Translations under genes and position numbers: made by a program | Notes under the pieces: generated by a model | Database searches by the model: none | What the model was told of the DNA's origin: nothing | What the model saw: the letters and a program-made list of their open reading frames with translations, nothing else | Shown: positions 10,601-18,035 of the stretch, piece after piece | Layout: the number at the start of each line of letters is the position of its first letter | Position numbering within the stretch: the first letter of the stretch is position 1 | Source: Bacteroidales bacterium | Lineage (GTDB): Bacteria; Bacteroidota; Bacteroidia; Bacteroidales; P3 | Direction of reading: 5' to 3' | Length of the DNA: 64,000 bases | Assembly (NCBI GenBank): GCA_017448185.1 | Contig: JAFSLX010000008.1 | Coordinates: forward strand, 1-64,000

Positions 10601-10906
10601 TATCTCGTCGCCGGCATCGAAGCGGCCATTGCTGTTGTGGTCCACCACGTCGATGGCCACAGGCTGCAGGTCAGCCGTCGAGGTCTGGCTGTTGTACATC
10701 GACAACATTTCGCCGTTGCCGCCGTACAGACCGATGCTTTCCACGGCCACGCCCGAAAGCTCGGGCACCTCGGCCGTCGTGATGCGATGCATGCCACTCT
10801 CGCTCACCACAATCCGCCACCACTCGCCCGACGACAGTACCGAGCCCTGCCCCTGCGCGCACACCCATGCGGATATCAATAGTATTAATACACTAATTCT
10901 TTTCAT
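7619..10906 (-). CDS. porU: Type IX secretion system sortase PorU
   Basis: 1095 residues from the ATG at 10906, which begins a good signal peptide (MKRISVLILLISAWVCAQG). An upstream in-frame start at 11119 would translate through the intergenic palindrome and is rejected. The central domain is a gingipain-type C25 cysteine peptidase, with His in NYIGHGSSTYIG and Cys in TSTCSYGHFD. The C-terminus has a T9SS sorting-type domain (IGYPNPASDHITFHI). PorU cleaves the C-terminal signals of cargo at the cell surface and attaches the proteins to anionic lipopolysaccharide. It heads the porU-porV-ispF-clpS-nfeD-floA run. Confidence 0.95.
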   Translation of the reverse strand: MKRISVLILLISAWVCAQGQGSVLSSGEWWRIVVSESGMHRITTAEVPELSGVAVESIGLYGGNGEMLSMYNSQTSTADLQPVAIDVVDHNSNGRFDAGDEILFYGEGTDVWRYDDGDQRWELRRHAYATANSYYLTTTTPDGARIATSRIPTADTTVNRHTAVAMVNNDLVNIYESGQLWMGEKFTTTTTTRSFSIPLPATADRTKLRYAMAHVSGATSVFRLTGSGFDQSHYMPSHTSYQTYMDEITSPLSAFNFQLAFSSSSNTAEGYFDYMELNGRVPLSFGGGQLSVRSDPMPGHTVHYAMSGSNGTRVWDVTHNGEEIELSVQDGGWSANAEEAHCYAVFDGSSYLTPAVERIANQNLHGAAATDYVVVTHPAYLQQAQRLAALHEIMDGLNTLVVTDQMVYNEFSSGKADPMAIRSLLRWLKSQHPEQAPRYLLLFGKATYDNRDLLGNGLTTVVTYETSHSFDDGSSSYCSDDIIGYLDDNEFGSATQSLDVSIGRLPAKSEAEAELMVTKIERYMMRSDLDNENIRGDWRNYIALLADDADPSHPGDSVFAHSSEVTARRIIQEYPTFNIDRLYADAYHQQSGAIGSFYPELNNALKQRMDYGCLLINYIGHGSSTYIGTERFVEFTDINNYSNHDRLPVMVTSTCSYGHFDRPTELCGSEALMLAPAAAIAVIAAARPISHIERFNTNAVLYCLDPANGIGDALRKAKNSTAVSPCIGLVGDPALKLSQPMHNVVVTAINDQPVQEGCDDTATVLSRVTIEGEIRDVNGNMIDDFDGRIYPIVFDREVQTHTLANDNPGTEVTFRQQKNVLYKGNEPVSGGRFAYSFTVPRDVAYQYAYGKLSHYAKGNGEDAAGSYSRLLFGGLNEDVVISESRPEIHLYIGDSNFRDGGITDANPTMFATLSDETGINAVGSGLGHDITAILDGNANNLMVLNDFYEPDIDDSRRGILRYALSNLEPGRHTLVLKAWNIFNYSNADTVSFIVCNGEKTELTALIGYPNPASDHITFHIETDSPAIVSSAELQIFSSQGRLIKTFVPPTNTGSYVVGPVRWDTGSTPPGIYLARMVVSYSTGEVRQSSVKCIVK

Positions 10907-10979
10907 CGGCATTAATAACGACCTCACGCCTTTTTTATTGTGCATGCACGCAAAACACTTCCCCAAAGGCTTTTGTAGT

Positions 10980-11054
10980 GTCGTTGTTCGGCAGTTGTTC
11001 AGTCGTTGTTCAGTGAATGACTGAACAACGACTGAACAACTGCCGAACAACGAC
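10980..11054. repeat. GTTGTTC-type intergenic palindrome, copy A
   Basis: Two perfectly complementary 35-bp arms (10980-11014 and 11020-11054) flank a 5-nt spacer gaatg. Each arm holds three units in an 11-bp period: GTTGTTCGGCA, GTTGTTCAGTC, GTTGTTCAGT. The unusual GGCA of the outer unit is matched by TGCC in the other arm. It lies in the divergent gap between porU and tRNA-Arg, 103 bases before the tRNA. Confidence 0.95.
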
Positions 11055-11156
11055 TGAATAACGGTATGTGCGGTTACACTTGAAAGAAATATTTTTTCAA
11101 TTTTTTTTCGATGCGGCACAATAAAAGCGGTCCGGTGTAGTTATTAAGCTGAATTT

Positions 11157-11230
11157 GGCCCCGTAGTTCAGCTGAATAGAACGTCGGATTCCGGTTCCGA
11201 AAGTCGTGGGTTTGAATCCCGCCGGGGTCA
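11157..11230 (+). tRNA. tRNA-Arg (anticodon CCG)
   Basis: A 74-nt cloverleaf. Acceptor GGCCCCG pairs with CGGGGTC (one G-U), discriminator A at 11230. The D arm has GTTCAGCTGAATAGAAC; the anticodon stem TCGGA/TCCGA encloses TTCCGGT with anticodon CCG; the T arm is GTGGG-TTTGAAT-CCCGC. CCA is not encoded. It reads CGG arginine codons. The CPBP protease gene begins within 45 bases. Confidence 0.96.
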
Positions 11231-11274
11231 CAAAGTGTGTGGAATGAAGAGTGGGGAATGATGCAATCAATGCA

Positions 11275-12138
11275 ATGAAGAAGTCGAGTCATCCTTTCAT
11301 GCAGCTGCTTGTCATGCTGCTCTATGCGTTGGGGATGCTGGTGGTGGCCACTGGCATCACTTTCGTTTTGACGCTTGTCGGTGTCGACACCCAGTCGGCA
11401 TGGGGCATCCGCTGGACGCAGGCCGTCACGCAGTTGCTTACCTTCCTCCTGCCCGTTGTGCTAATGACGCTTACCTACTACCGCGGTGCGCAGCGCGAGT
11501 TCTACGCTCTCGACTTTGCGGGTCGCAAGTGGGTGCTGGCGCTGGCCGCCGTGGTGATGTTCCTGCTGCTGATGCCTGTCATCGACTGGCTCACCGTGTG
11601 GAACGACAGTTGGCACTGGCAAGGTGCTTGGGCCGCGCTCGAGGAGCAGTTGCGCTCGTTGGGCGAGATGTCGTCCGGCATCGTCGAACGACTGCTGAAC
11701 GACGGCTCGGTTGGCGGACTGGTGGCCAACCTCGTGGTGGTGGCCCTGATTCCCGCCGTATGCGAGGAGGTCTTCTTCCGAGCCGGAGTGCAAAACCTGC
11801 TGCAGCGCTGGGTGCGCAACCCGCATGTGGCCGTATGGATTGCCGCCGCTATCTTCAGCCTGGCCCACGGCGAGGTGTTTGCCTTCCTGCCGCGATTTCT
11901 GATGGGGGCCGTGCTCGGATATCTCTACATCTATTCGCGATCCATCCTTGTCAACAGTGCCGTGCACTTCTTCAACAACGCCTTCGTCGTTGTGGCCTAT
12001 TGGCTTTCGGCTCAGGGTATTGTCGACTTCGACCCCGAGGCCCCCTTGGCTGTCGATGCCACCCTCACCGCCTGTTGCACCCTCGCCGCCTGCGGCATCT
12101 TTTACGCCACGTTTGTTATCTCCTCGAAAAAAGAATGA
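11275..12138 (+). CDS. CPBP-family intramembrane metalloprotease (CAAX/Abi family)
   Basis: 287 residues from the ATG at 11275 (MKKSSHPFMQLL); an in-frame ATG at 11251 would add eight residues and cannot be excluded. About eight hydrophobic segments. The CPBP motifs are present: CEEVFFRAGVQN (EExxxR), FSLAHGEVF (FxxxH) and HFFNN. The family includes Rce1-like prenyl-protein proteases and bacteriocin self-immunity proteins; the substrate here is unknown. It directly follows tRNA-Arg and may share its transcript. Confidence 0.9.
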   Translation: MKKSSHPFMQLLVMLLYALGMLVVATGITFVLTLVGVDTQSAWGIRWTQAVTQLLTFLLPVVLMTLTYYRGAQREFYALDFAGRKWVLALAAVVMFLLLMPVIDWLTVWNDSWHWQGAWAALEEQLRSLGEMSSGIVERLLNDGSVGGLVANLVVVALIPAVCEEVFFRAGVQNLLQRWVRNPHVAVWIAAAIFSLAHGEVFAFLPRFLMGAVLGYLYIYSRSILVNSAVHFFNNAFVVVAYWLSAQGIVDFDPEAPLAVDATLTACCTLAACGIFYATFVISSKKE

Positions 12139-12331
12139 TACCACTGACTATAAAATGCTAAAATATAGCACGTAAAAAGCCAATTTTGGAATTGAAGTGG
12201 ATGAAATTGGAGTGTTAAGAGTAAAAAAATAGTATATACTTATTGTTCTGTTTAGCAGATTGTTATATATGTTTAAAATGTTAAAAAAAATATTTTTTCA
12301 GAAAAATGCATTTCATTTGGAAAAAAAATAC

Positions 12332-12339
12332 TAATTTTG
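12332..12339 (+). promoter_or_regulatory. Bacteroidota -7 element (TAATTTTG) for the HU gene
   Basis: TAATTTTG matches TAnnTTTG and lies 66 bases before the HU ATG. The AT-rich gap 12139-12405 holds nothing else recognisable; it lacks the GTTGTTC palindrome found in most other large gaps. A TTTG at 12316-12319 is too close (12 nt) to be the -33 box. Confidence 0.45.
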
Positions 12340-12405
12340 CAGTCCGAATTTTGATTGAAAAACAAGTAGATAAAAAATTTTCATTTTAAAAAACAAAGTA
12401 AAAAA

Positions 12406-12690
12406 ATGACAAAGGCAGAAATTGTAGCTGAAATAGCTCAGAAAACCGGTATCGAGAAAGTCGCCATCCAGGCTACTGTCGAGGAGTTCATGACCGTTAT
12501 CAAGGAGAGCCTCTCCGAAGGCGAGAATGTTTATCTCCGTGGTTTCGGTAGTTTTATTGTCAAGAAGCGCGCTGAGAAGACTGGCCGTAACATCAGCAAG
12601 AATACGACCATCATCATCCCCGCTCACAACATCCCCGCTTTCAAGCCCGCCAAGACTTTCATGCAGGATGTTAAAAAGAAAGTGAAATAA
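12406..12690 (+). CDS. HU-family nucleoid DNA-binding protein
   Basis: 94 residues, the standard size. N-terminal helices (MTKAEIVAEIAQKTGIEK) are followed by the saddle and DNA-binding arm, with NVYLRGFGSFIVKKR, the arm KTGRNISKNTTIIIPA and the AFKPAKTF end. HU/IHF-type dimers bend DNA and compact the nucleoid. It has its own -7 motif and a hairpin right after the stop, consistent with strong independent expression. Confidence 0.96.
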   Translation: MTKAEIVAEIAQKTGIEKVAIQATVEEFMTVIKESLSEGENVYLRGFGSFIVKKRAEKTGRNISKNTTIIIPAHNIPAFKPAKTFMQDVKKKVK

Positions 12691-12691
12691 T

Positions 12692-12727
12692 AAAAAAGGT
12701 TGAAAACGGTTGTTTTAAACCTTTTTT
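12692..12727 (+). terminator. Hairpin terminator after the HU gene
   Basis: aaaaaaggtt (12692-12701) pairs with aacctttttt (12718-12727); the stem continues inward with aaaac/gtttt (12703-12707, 12712-12716). It ends in T's and starts one base after the HU stop. The downstream small basic gene begins only 33 bases later, so termination may be partial. Confidence 0.7.
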
Positions 12728-12759
12728 AGCCCCTTTAATCCTATAAAAACTAAAGTAAA

Positions 12760-12849
12760 ATGCCTAACGGAAAAAAACACAAACGTCACAAAATGTCGAC
12801 GCACAAGCGTAAAAAACGCCTGCGCAAGAACAGACATAAGAAAAAGTAA
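12760..12849 (+). CDS. 29-residue highly basic protein, AURKAIP1/COX24 (mS38-like) domain
   Basis: The ATG at 12760 opens a 29-codon frame ending at TAA 12847. The protein starts MPNGKKHKRHKM and ends RKNRHKKK; about two thirds of its residues are Lys, Arg or His. The KRKKRLRKNR core resembles the C-terminal domain of mitochondrial ribosomal protein mS38 (AURKAIP1/COX24). Short proteins of this type are annotated across Bacteroidota, and ribosome association is likely but inferred. It lies between HU and RNase G. Confidence 0.8.
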   Translation: MPNGKKHKRHKMSTHKRKKRLRKNRHKKK

Positions 12850-12892
12850 CATGTAGCCCAAAGGGGCACTTGCATTCTATTCTAAGACTAAA

Positions 12893-12938
12893 ACAAATTA
12901 CACATCGAGCTGCGGTTCGGTATGTAGTTTGTTTTTTA
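12893..12938 (+). terminator. Hairpin with T-run upstream of rng
   Basis: acaaattaca (12893-12902) pairs with tgtagtttgt (12923-12932), with one G-U, and an inner cgag/ttcg stem. The T-rich tract 12932-12940 follows. It could end transcription after the small basic gene. It sits 32 bases before the rng start, so it could also act in the rng leader, since RNase E/G genes often regulate themselves through 5' stems. Confidence 0.55.
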
Positions 12939-12969
12939 TTACTATACGAAAGAGAATCATTGTTTATAA

Positions 12970-14523
12970 GTGGAAAAAGAATTAGTTATATCATCTCGCG
13001 AAGGCGGTGTACAGATAGCGCTGCTTGAGGACAAGCGGCTGGTCGAATTGCACCAGGAAAAGCCCGCGGCTTCGCACGCTGTGGGTGACATCTACTTCGG
13101 CAAGGTGAAGAAAATCATGCAGGGACTGAATGCAGCATTTGTCGACGTGGGTGGCGACAAGGAAGGCTTTATGCATTACCTCGACTTGGGTCCCGACTAT
13201 AACTCTGTGAGCAAATATCTGCGTCTGGCCATGAACGGCGACGCTAATGCCGCCACCCTTGAAAACTTCAAGATTGAGCCTATTCTCGAGAAGGTGGGCA
13301 ATCTGTCGAATGTGTTCAATGTCGGGCAGCCTGTGCTGGTACAGGTGACCAAGGAGCCGATATCGACCAAAGGCCCGAAGCTTACGGGCGAAATATCGAT
13401 TGCCGGTCGCTACCTGGTACTTACCCCATTCTCGAATAAGGTGTCGATTTCGCAGAAAATCAAAGGCTCGGAAGAACGCAACCGTCTGCGTCGGTTGGTG
13501 CAGAGCATCAGACCGCAGAATTTCGGTATTATAGTGCGCACTGTGGCTGAAGGCCGCACAGTGGCCGAGCTTGATGCCGACCTGCACCAACTGCTCGACT
13601 CGTGGCGCAGTATGACTGAAAAACTGAAGCATGTGGCTGCTCCGACTAAGATATACGCCGAGCTGAACACCATCGAGGCGTTGCTGCGCGATGTGCTCAC
13701 TGACGACTTCAACACCATCTATGTTGATAGCCTCGAACTCTACAATGCCGTGAGAAATTTCCTCCATTCGTTTGCTCCCGACAAGGAGGATATTGTGAAG
13801 CACTACAAGATGGAGACACCGATTTTCGAACAGTTCGGCGTTCAGCGCGACATAAGACGTATGTTCGGTCGCATTGTCACCATCCGCTCCGGCGTCTATC
13901 TTTATATTGAGCATACCGAGGCCATGCATGTCATTGACGTGAACAGCGGCAACCATATCAAGGCCGGTACCGGTCAGGAGGACACCGCCCTGCAGGTGAA
14001 CATCGAGTCGGCCAAGGAAATTGCCCGACAGCTGCGTCTGCGCGATATGGGCGGCATTGTGATTATCGACTTTGTTGATATGAACAAGGCCGAGAACCGC
14101 AAGAAGCTGTTTGATGTGATGTCGGAGGAAATGAAGCACGACAAGGCACGTCATACTATACTGCCGTTGAGCAAGTTCGGCCTGATGCAAATTACTCGTC
14201 AGCGTGTACGTCCAGCCATGGAGGTCGACGTGCAGGAGAAGTGTCCTTTCTGCGACGGCACAGGCCATATCAAACAGAGCCTTGTGGTGGTCGATGAGAT
14301 TGAGTCGAACCTGAAATACCTCCACACCTCGCTAAGCGAACGACGTTTTACCATTGTGACACATCCCTATATTTATGCTTACCTCACCAAGGGCTGGCTG
14401 CGCAGCATCAAGTGGAAATGGATGCGCCGCTACCATGTGAACCTCACTGTCAAGGCTTCGGAACAATATAATCTGCTCGAATTTAAATTCTTCAGTGCCA
14501 ATGGTGAAGAAATACAAATGTAG
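12970..14523 (+). CDS. rng: Ribonuclease G/E family endoribonuclease
   Basis: 517 residues from a GTG at 12970. This is the RNase G size class without the long RNase E scaffold tail. An S1 domain spans about residues 38-150 (GDIYFGKVKKIMQGLNAAFVDVG). The catalytic DNase I-like region has DVNSG (Mg-binding Asp in VIDVNSGNH) and IVIIDFVDM. The zinc-link motif appears as CPFCDGTG. It processes rRNA precursors and starts mRNA decay. A GH25 lysozyme gene follows within five bases of its stop. Confidence 0.95.
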   Translation: MEKELVISSREGGVQIALLEDKRLVELHQEKPAASHAVGDIYFGKVKKIMQGLNAAFVDVGGDKEGFMHYLDLGPDYNSVSKYLRLAMNGDANAATLENFKIEPILEKVGNLSNVFNVGQPVLVQVTKEPISTKGPKLTGEISIAGRYLVLTPFSNKVSISQKIKGSEERNRLRRLVQSIRPQNFGIIVRTVAEGRTVAELDADLHQLLDSWRSMTEKLKHVAAPTKIYAELNTIEALLRDVLTDDFNTIYVDSLELYNAVRNFLHSFAPDKEDIVKHYKMETPIFEQFGVQRDIRRMFGRIVTIRSGVYLYIEHTEAMHVIDVNSGNHIKAGTGQEDTALQVNIESAKEIARQLRLRDMGGIVIIDFVDMNKAENRKKLFDVMSEEMKHDKARHTILPLSKFGLMQITRQRVRPAMEVDVQEKCPFCDGTGHIKQSLVVVDEIESNLKYLHTSLSERRFTIVTHPYIYAYLTKGWLRSIKWKWMRRYHVNLTVKASEQYNLLEFKFFSANGEEIQM

Positions 14524-14527
14524 TATA

Positions 14528-15244
14528 ATGGAGCGTGCGCTGCGAATTCTATTGCTTTTCGTGCTGCTTCTCCACTTTCCGCTCTCCACAACCAACCTGT
14601 CTGCCCAGACGCGCACACGCGGCATTGACGTGTCGAAGTTCCAGGGTACTATCAACTGGACCAAGGTGGCCAAGGATTCGACGATAAAGTTCGTCTACGT
14701 CAAAGCCACCGAGGGTACCTCCATCCGTGACCCCTATTACAAGACCAATATCACGAAGGCCAAGAAGGCCGGTTTGCTGGTGGGCAGCTATCATCTGTAC
14801 AGCAGCAAGACCACGGCCTACCAGCAGATGGCCAACATGCGCAAGATGATAAAAAAGAGCGAGCAGGATCTTGTCCCTGTGCTCGATATCGAAGGGCATC
14901 ATTCCGGCCGCCTTTACATGAAGCGTGTCGACAAACTTTTGGAACTGATGGAGAGCGAGTATGGTGTGAAGCCGATGATTTACACCAGTGAAAAGCTCTA
15001 CAAGACTCATTTTGCCAACAAGAAGTACTCGAAGTACCACATTTTTATCGCCAACTATCGTGGTTATCCCACCACGAGGTTCACCCTGTGGCAGTATACC
15101 GAGACGGGTCACTGTCCGGGTATCAGCGGCTACGTAGATTTCAACCGCCTGCACCGCAACCATTCGCTCAGCGACATCTGCATGCCAAAGCCTAAAAAGA
15201 AAACCGCCGCAACAGCAACGACCGACACCACCGCCAAGAAATAA
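14528..15244 (+). CDS. Glycoside hydrolase family 25 lysozyme (secreted muramidase)
   Basis: 238 residues from the ATG at 14528, chosen because it gives a clean signal peptide (MERALRILLLFVLLLHFPLS) and lies four bases after the rng stop; an in-frame start at 14495 overlaps rng. GH25 features: GIDVSKFQGTINW (first Asp), VKATEGTS, PVLDIEGHH (catalytic Asp/Glu pair) and LWQYTE. It cleaves the MurNAc-GlcNAc bond of peptidoglycan. The tail is Lys/Thr rich. The role, wall remodelling or attack on other cells, cannot be told. Confidence 0.92.
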   Translation: MERALRILLLFVLLLHFPLSTTNLSAQTRTRGIDVSKFQGTINWTKVAKDSTIKFVYVKATEGTSIRDPYYKTNITKAKKAGLLVGSYHLYSSKTTAYQQMANMRKMIKKSEQDLVPVLDIEGHHSGRLYMKRVDKLLELMESEYGVKPMIYTSEKLYKTHFANKKYSKYHIFIANYRGYPTTRFTLWQYTETGHCPGISGYVDFNRLHRNHSLSDICMPKPKKKTAATATTDTTAKK

Positions 15245-15358
15245 TTGTACGGAAAGCCCGGGTGCAATAGATTATCCTTGCATCTCGTTGCCGTATCGCC
15301 GGAAAAAACGGTTGAAATACAGCAAACCTCTTTTGAACAACAAAGCCCGTTGTTCAGT

Positions 15359-15432
15359 ACTTGTTCAGCAGTTGTTCAGTCGTTGTTCAGTGTTTGACTG
15401 AACAACGACTGAACAACTGCTGAAGAACAAGT
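15359..15432. repeat. GTTGTTC-type intergenic palindrome, copy B
   Basis: Left arm 15359-15391, spacer gtttg (15392-15396), right arm 15397-15432. The arms match except for a 3-nt insertion (aga) near 15424. A fourth left unit (GTTGTTCAGTA from 15349) has no good partner. It lies in the 327-base co-directional gap 15245-15571 between the lysozyme gene and kamD. Apart from the kamD -7 motif, nothing else was recognised in that gap. Confidence 0.93.
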
Positions 15433-15515
15433 GGGCAACACTGTCTGCAAAGCAGCAGTGCATAAGAACTTTTGTGTTGTGGAAAATATTTTTTTTATAT
15501 ATTGATTTTTTATTG

Positions 15516-15523
15516 TATTTTTG
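15516..15523 (+). promoter_or_regulatory. Bacteroidota -7 element (TATTTTTG) for kamDE
   Basis: TATTTTTG fits TAnnTTTG, 49 bases before the kamD ATG and 84 bases after palindrome B. The region upstream is almost pure A/T, and no clear -33 TTTG is seen. Confidence 0.45.
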
Positions 15524-15571
15524 CAGTTCGAAAAAGAAAGTTAAAACGATAAACTAAACAATATAGAAACA

Positions 15572-17128
15572 ATGCAGAAAAGTAAAGTAGGACTTGATTT
15601 TACGGAAGTTGAGCATGCGCGTTCGGTGGCGAAAAAGATAGCCGGACAGGTGCAGGACTTTGTGGAAGACTACACCACAGTGGCAGTGGAGCGCACTTTG
15701 TGCCGTTTTCTCGGCATCGATGGTATCGATGAAAACGAGGTGCCGATGCCTAATGTGGTGGTGGAGGAACTGAAGAGTAAGGGTGTGCTTGGCGAGGGTG
15801 TGATGTTCTATGTGGGCAACGCGATGGTCGAGACTGGCAAGGACCCACAGGATATTGCCGAGGCGATTGCAGCCGGCAAACTGGATATCACCAAGTTGCC
15901 TGTTCACACGAAGGCAGAAATCGACAAAGCGTTGGCGCCTGTGATTGACAAGACTATCGAAAGGGTTCGTGGCAACCGTCTGCGCCGAGAGAAATATATC
16001 GAGACGATAGGCGAGGGCAGCAAGCCGTACCTTTATATCATTGTTGCCACGGGCAATATCTATGAGGATGTGGTGCAGGCGCAGGCCGGTGCCCGCCAGG
16101 GAGCCGACATCATAGCTGTTATCCGCACGACGGGTCAGTCGCTGCTCGACTATGTGCCTTACGGCGCCACTACCGAGGGTTTCGGCGGCACCTTTGCCAC
16201 GCAGGAGAATTTCCGCATCATGCGTAAGGCGCTGGACGAGGTAGGCGAGGAGGTTGGCCGCTATATCCGCCTCTGCAACTACTGCTCGGGCCTCTGCATG
16301 CCGGAGATTGCCGCCATGGGCGCCCTGGAGGGTCTGGATGTGATGCTGAACGATGCACTCTACGGCATCCTGTTCCGCGACATCAACATGCAGCGCACGC
16401 TGATTGACCAGTATATGAGCCGTATCATCAACGGCTTCGCAGGCGTTATCATCAACACCGGCGAGGACAACTACCTGACGACTGCCGATGCCTACGAGGA
16501 GGCACACACAGTGCTGGCTTCCGACCTTATCAACGAGCAGTTGGCCCTCATGGCCGGCCTGCCAGAGGAGCAGATGGGCCTTGGTCATGCCTTCGAGATG
16601 GACCCCATGCTGGAGAACGGCTTCCTCTACGAACTGGCACAGGCACAGATGCTGCGCGAGATTTTCCCCAATGCACCGTTGAAATACATGCCTCCGACCA
16701 AGTTTATGACGGGCAATATTTTCCGTGGACATATCCAGGATGCTCTGTTCAACGTCATCGGCCAGTGGACACACCAGGGCCTGCAGCTGTTGGGTATGCC
16801 CACCGAGGCTATCCACACGCCGTTTATGAGCGACCGCTACCTCTCGATTGAGAACGCCAAGTATATCTTCAACAACATGAAGGATATCGGCGAGGAGGTA
16901 GAGTTCAAAGAAGGTGGTATCATCAAGAGCCGTGCGCAGGAGGTTCTGCACAATGCAACCCACCTGCTCGAGACCATGGAGAGCGAGGGCTTGTTCACCG
17001 CTTTGGAGAAGGGTATCTTTGCCAACGTGAAGCGTCCGAAGAACGGCGGCAAGGGCCTCGACGGTGTCACGCTGAAAGGCGAGCGCTATTTTAACCCGTT
17101 TGTTGAATTAATGAAAGGTAAAAAATAA
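15572..17128 (+). CDS. kamD: Lysine 5,6-aminomutase, alpha subunit
   Basis: 518 residues, the normal KamD length. With KamE it forms the adenosylcobalamin- and PLP-dependent enzyme that moves the terminal amino group of D-lysine or L-beta-lysine to C5 in anaerobic lysine fermentation. Recognisable segments include GDENEVPMP-like loops, RGNRLRREKY, the long TIM-barrel region GGTFATQENFRIMRKALDE and the C-terminal PPTKFMTGNIFRGH. kamE follows after a 91-base gap. The other pathway genes (kamA, kdd, kce, kal) are not in the window. Confidence 0.95.
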   Translation: MQKSKVGLDFTEVEHARSVAKKIAGQVQDFVEDYTTVAVERTLCRFLGIDGIDENEVPMPNVVVEELKSKGVLGEGVMFYVGNAMVETGKDPQDIAEAIAAGKLDITKLPVHTKAEIDKALAPVIDKTIERVRGNRLRREKYIETIGEGSKPYLYIIVATGNIYEDVVQAQAGARQGADIIAVIRTTGQSLLDYVPYGATTEGFGGTFATQENFRIMRKALDEVGEEVGRYIRLCNYCSGLCMPEIAAMGALEGLDVMLNDALYGILFRDINMQRTLIDQYMSRIINGFAGVIINTGEDNYLTTADAYEEAHTVLASDLINEQLALMAGLPEEQMGLGHAFEMDPMLENGFLYELAQAQMLREIFPNAPLKYMPPTKFMTGNIFRGHIQDALFNVIGQWTHQGLQLLGMPTEAIHTPFMSDRYLSIENAKYIFNNMKDIGEEVEFKEGGIIKSRAQEVLHNATHLLETMESEGLFTALEKGIFANVKRPKNGGKGLDGVTLKGERYFNPFVELMKGKK

Positions 17129-17219
17129 TGTGTTAATGTGAGAAGGCGTTAAAGTGTGAGTGGTTTACGCGACGAACACTAACGCAATAACACAATGACA
17201 CAATAACACAATCAGAAAG

Positions 17220-18008
17220 ATGAGCGAAGGATTGTATTCGATGGAGGCAAAGGATTACGACAAAACCCTTGACCTCACCAAGATAAAGCCATACGGCGAC
17301 ACAATGAACGACGGCAAAGTGCAGCTGAGCTTCACCCTGCCGGTACCAGCAGGTGCAGAGGCCGAGGAGGCCGCCAAGCAGCTGCTGAAGAAGATGGGCT
17401 TCGAAAATCCGCTGGTGGTTTACCAGAAGGAGCTGACCGAAGGCTTCTGCTTCATGAACTGCTACGGTTCGTTGACCCACACAGTTGATTATACGAGCAT
17501 CCATGTGCCCAAAGTGGAATCGACCACGATGGATATGCACGAATGCGACGAGTATATCCGTGAGCATATCGGCCGCAAGATCGTGATTGTGGGTGCCTCG
17601 ACGGGTACCGATGCGCACACGGTGGGTATCGACGCCATCATGAATATGAAGGGCTATGCAGGTCACTATGGTCTGGAGCGTTACGATATGATTGAGGCCT
17701 ATAACCTGGGTAGCCAGGTGCCCAACGAGGAGTTTATTGCCAAGGGTATCGAGCTGCACGCTGACGCACTTATTGTCAGCCAGACGGTCACCCAGAAGGA
17801 TGTTCACATCAAGAACCTCACCGAGTTGGTCGAGATGCTCGAGGCCGAAGGTCTGCGCGACAAAGTGATTCTCATCTGCGGTGGTCCCCGTATCAGCCAC
17901 GAGCTGGCCAAAGAGCTGGGTTACGATGCCGGCTTCGGTCCCAACACTTATGCCGACGACGAGGCCTCGTACATCGCCCAGGAGATGGTGGCAAGAGGAT
18001 GGAAATGA
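17220..18008 (+). CDS. kamE: Lysine 5,6-aminomutase, beta subunit (cobalamin-binding)
   Basis: 262 residues. The N-terminal dimerisation part (about 1-110) is followed by a Rossmann B12-binding domain with GASTGTDAHTVG. His133 in the DxHxxG pattern is the expected lower cobalt ligand, and ICGGPRIS is the later nucleotide-tail loop. The family also binds PLP through a lysine of this subunit. Co-transcribed with kamD upstream and the CoA-transferase subunit 27 bases downstream. Confidence 0.95.
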   Translation: MSEGLYSMEAKDYDKTLDLTKIKPYGDTMNDGKVQLSFTLPVPAGAEAEEAAKQLLKKMGFENPLVVYQKELTEGFCFMNCYGSLTHTVDYTSIHVPKVESTTMDMHECDEYIREHIGRKIVIVGASTGTDAHTVGIDAIMNMKGYAGHYGLERYDMIEAYNLGSQVPNEEFIAKGIELHADALIVSQTVTQKDVHIKNLTELVEMLEAEGLRDKVILICGGPRISHELAKELGYDAGFGPNTYADDEASYIAQEMVARGWK

Positions 18009-18035
18009 AAAACTAAAAATTAAAAATTTAATATA

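Noticed and set aside
10907..11119. N-terminal extension of PorU, starting at 11119
   Set aside because: It would translate the palindrome and place 71 residues before a clear signal peptide. The ATG at 10906 is the better start.
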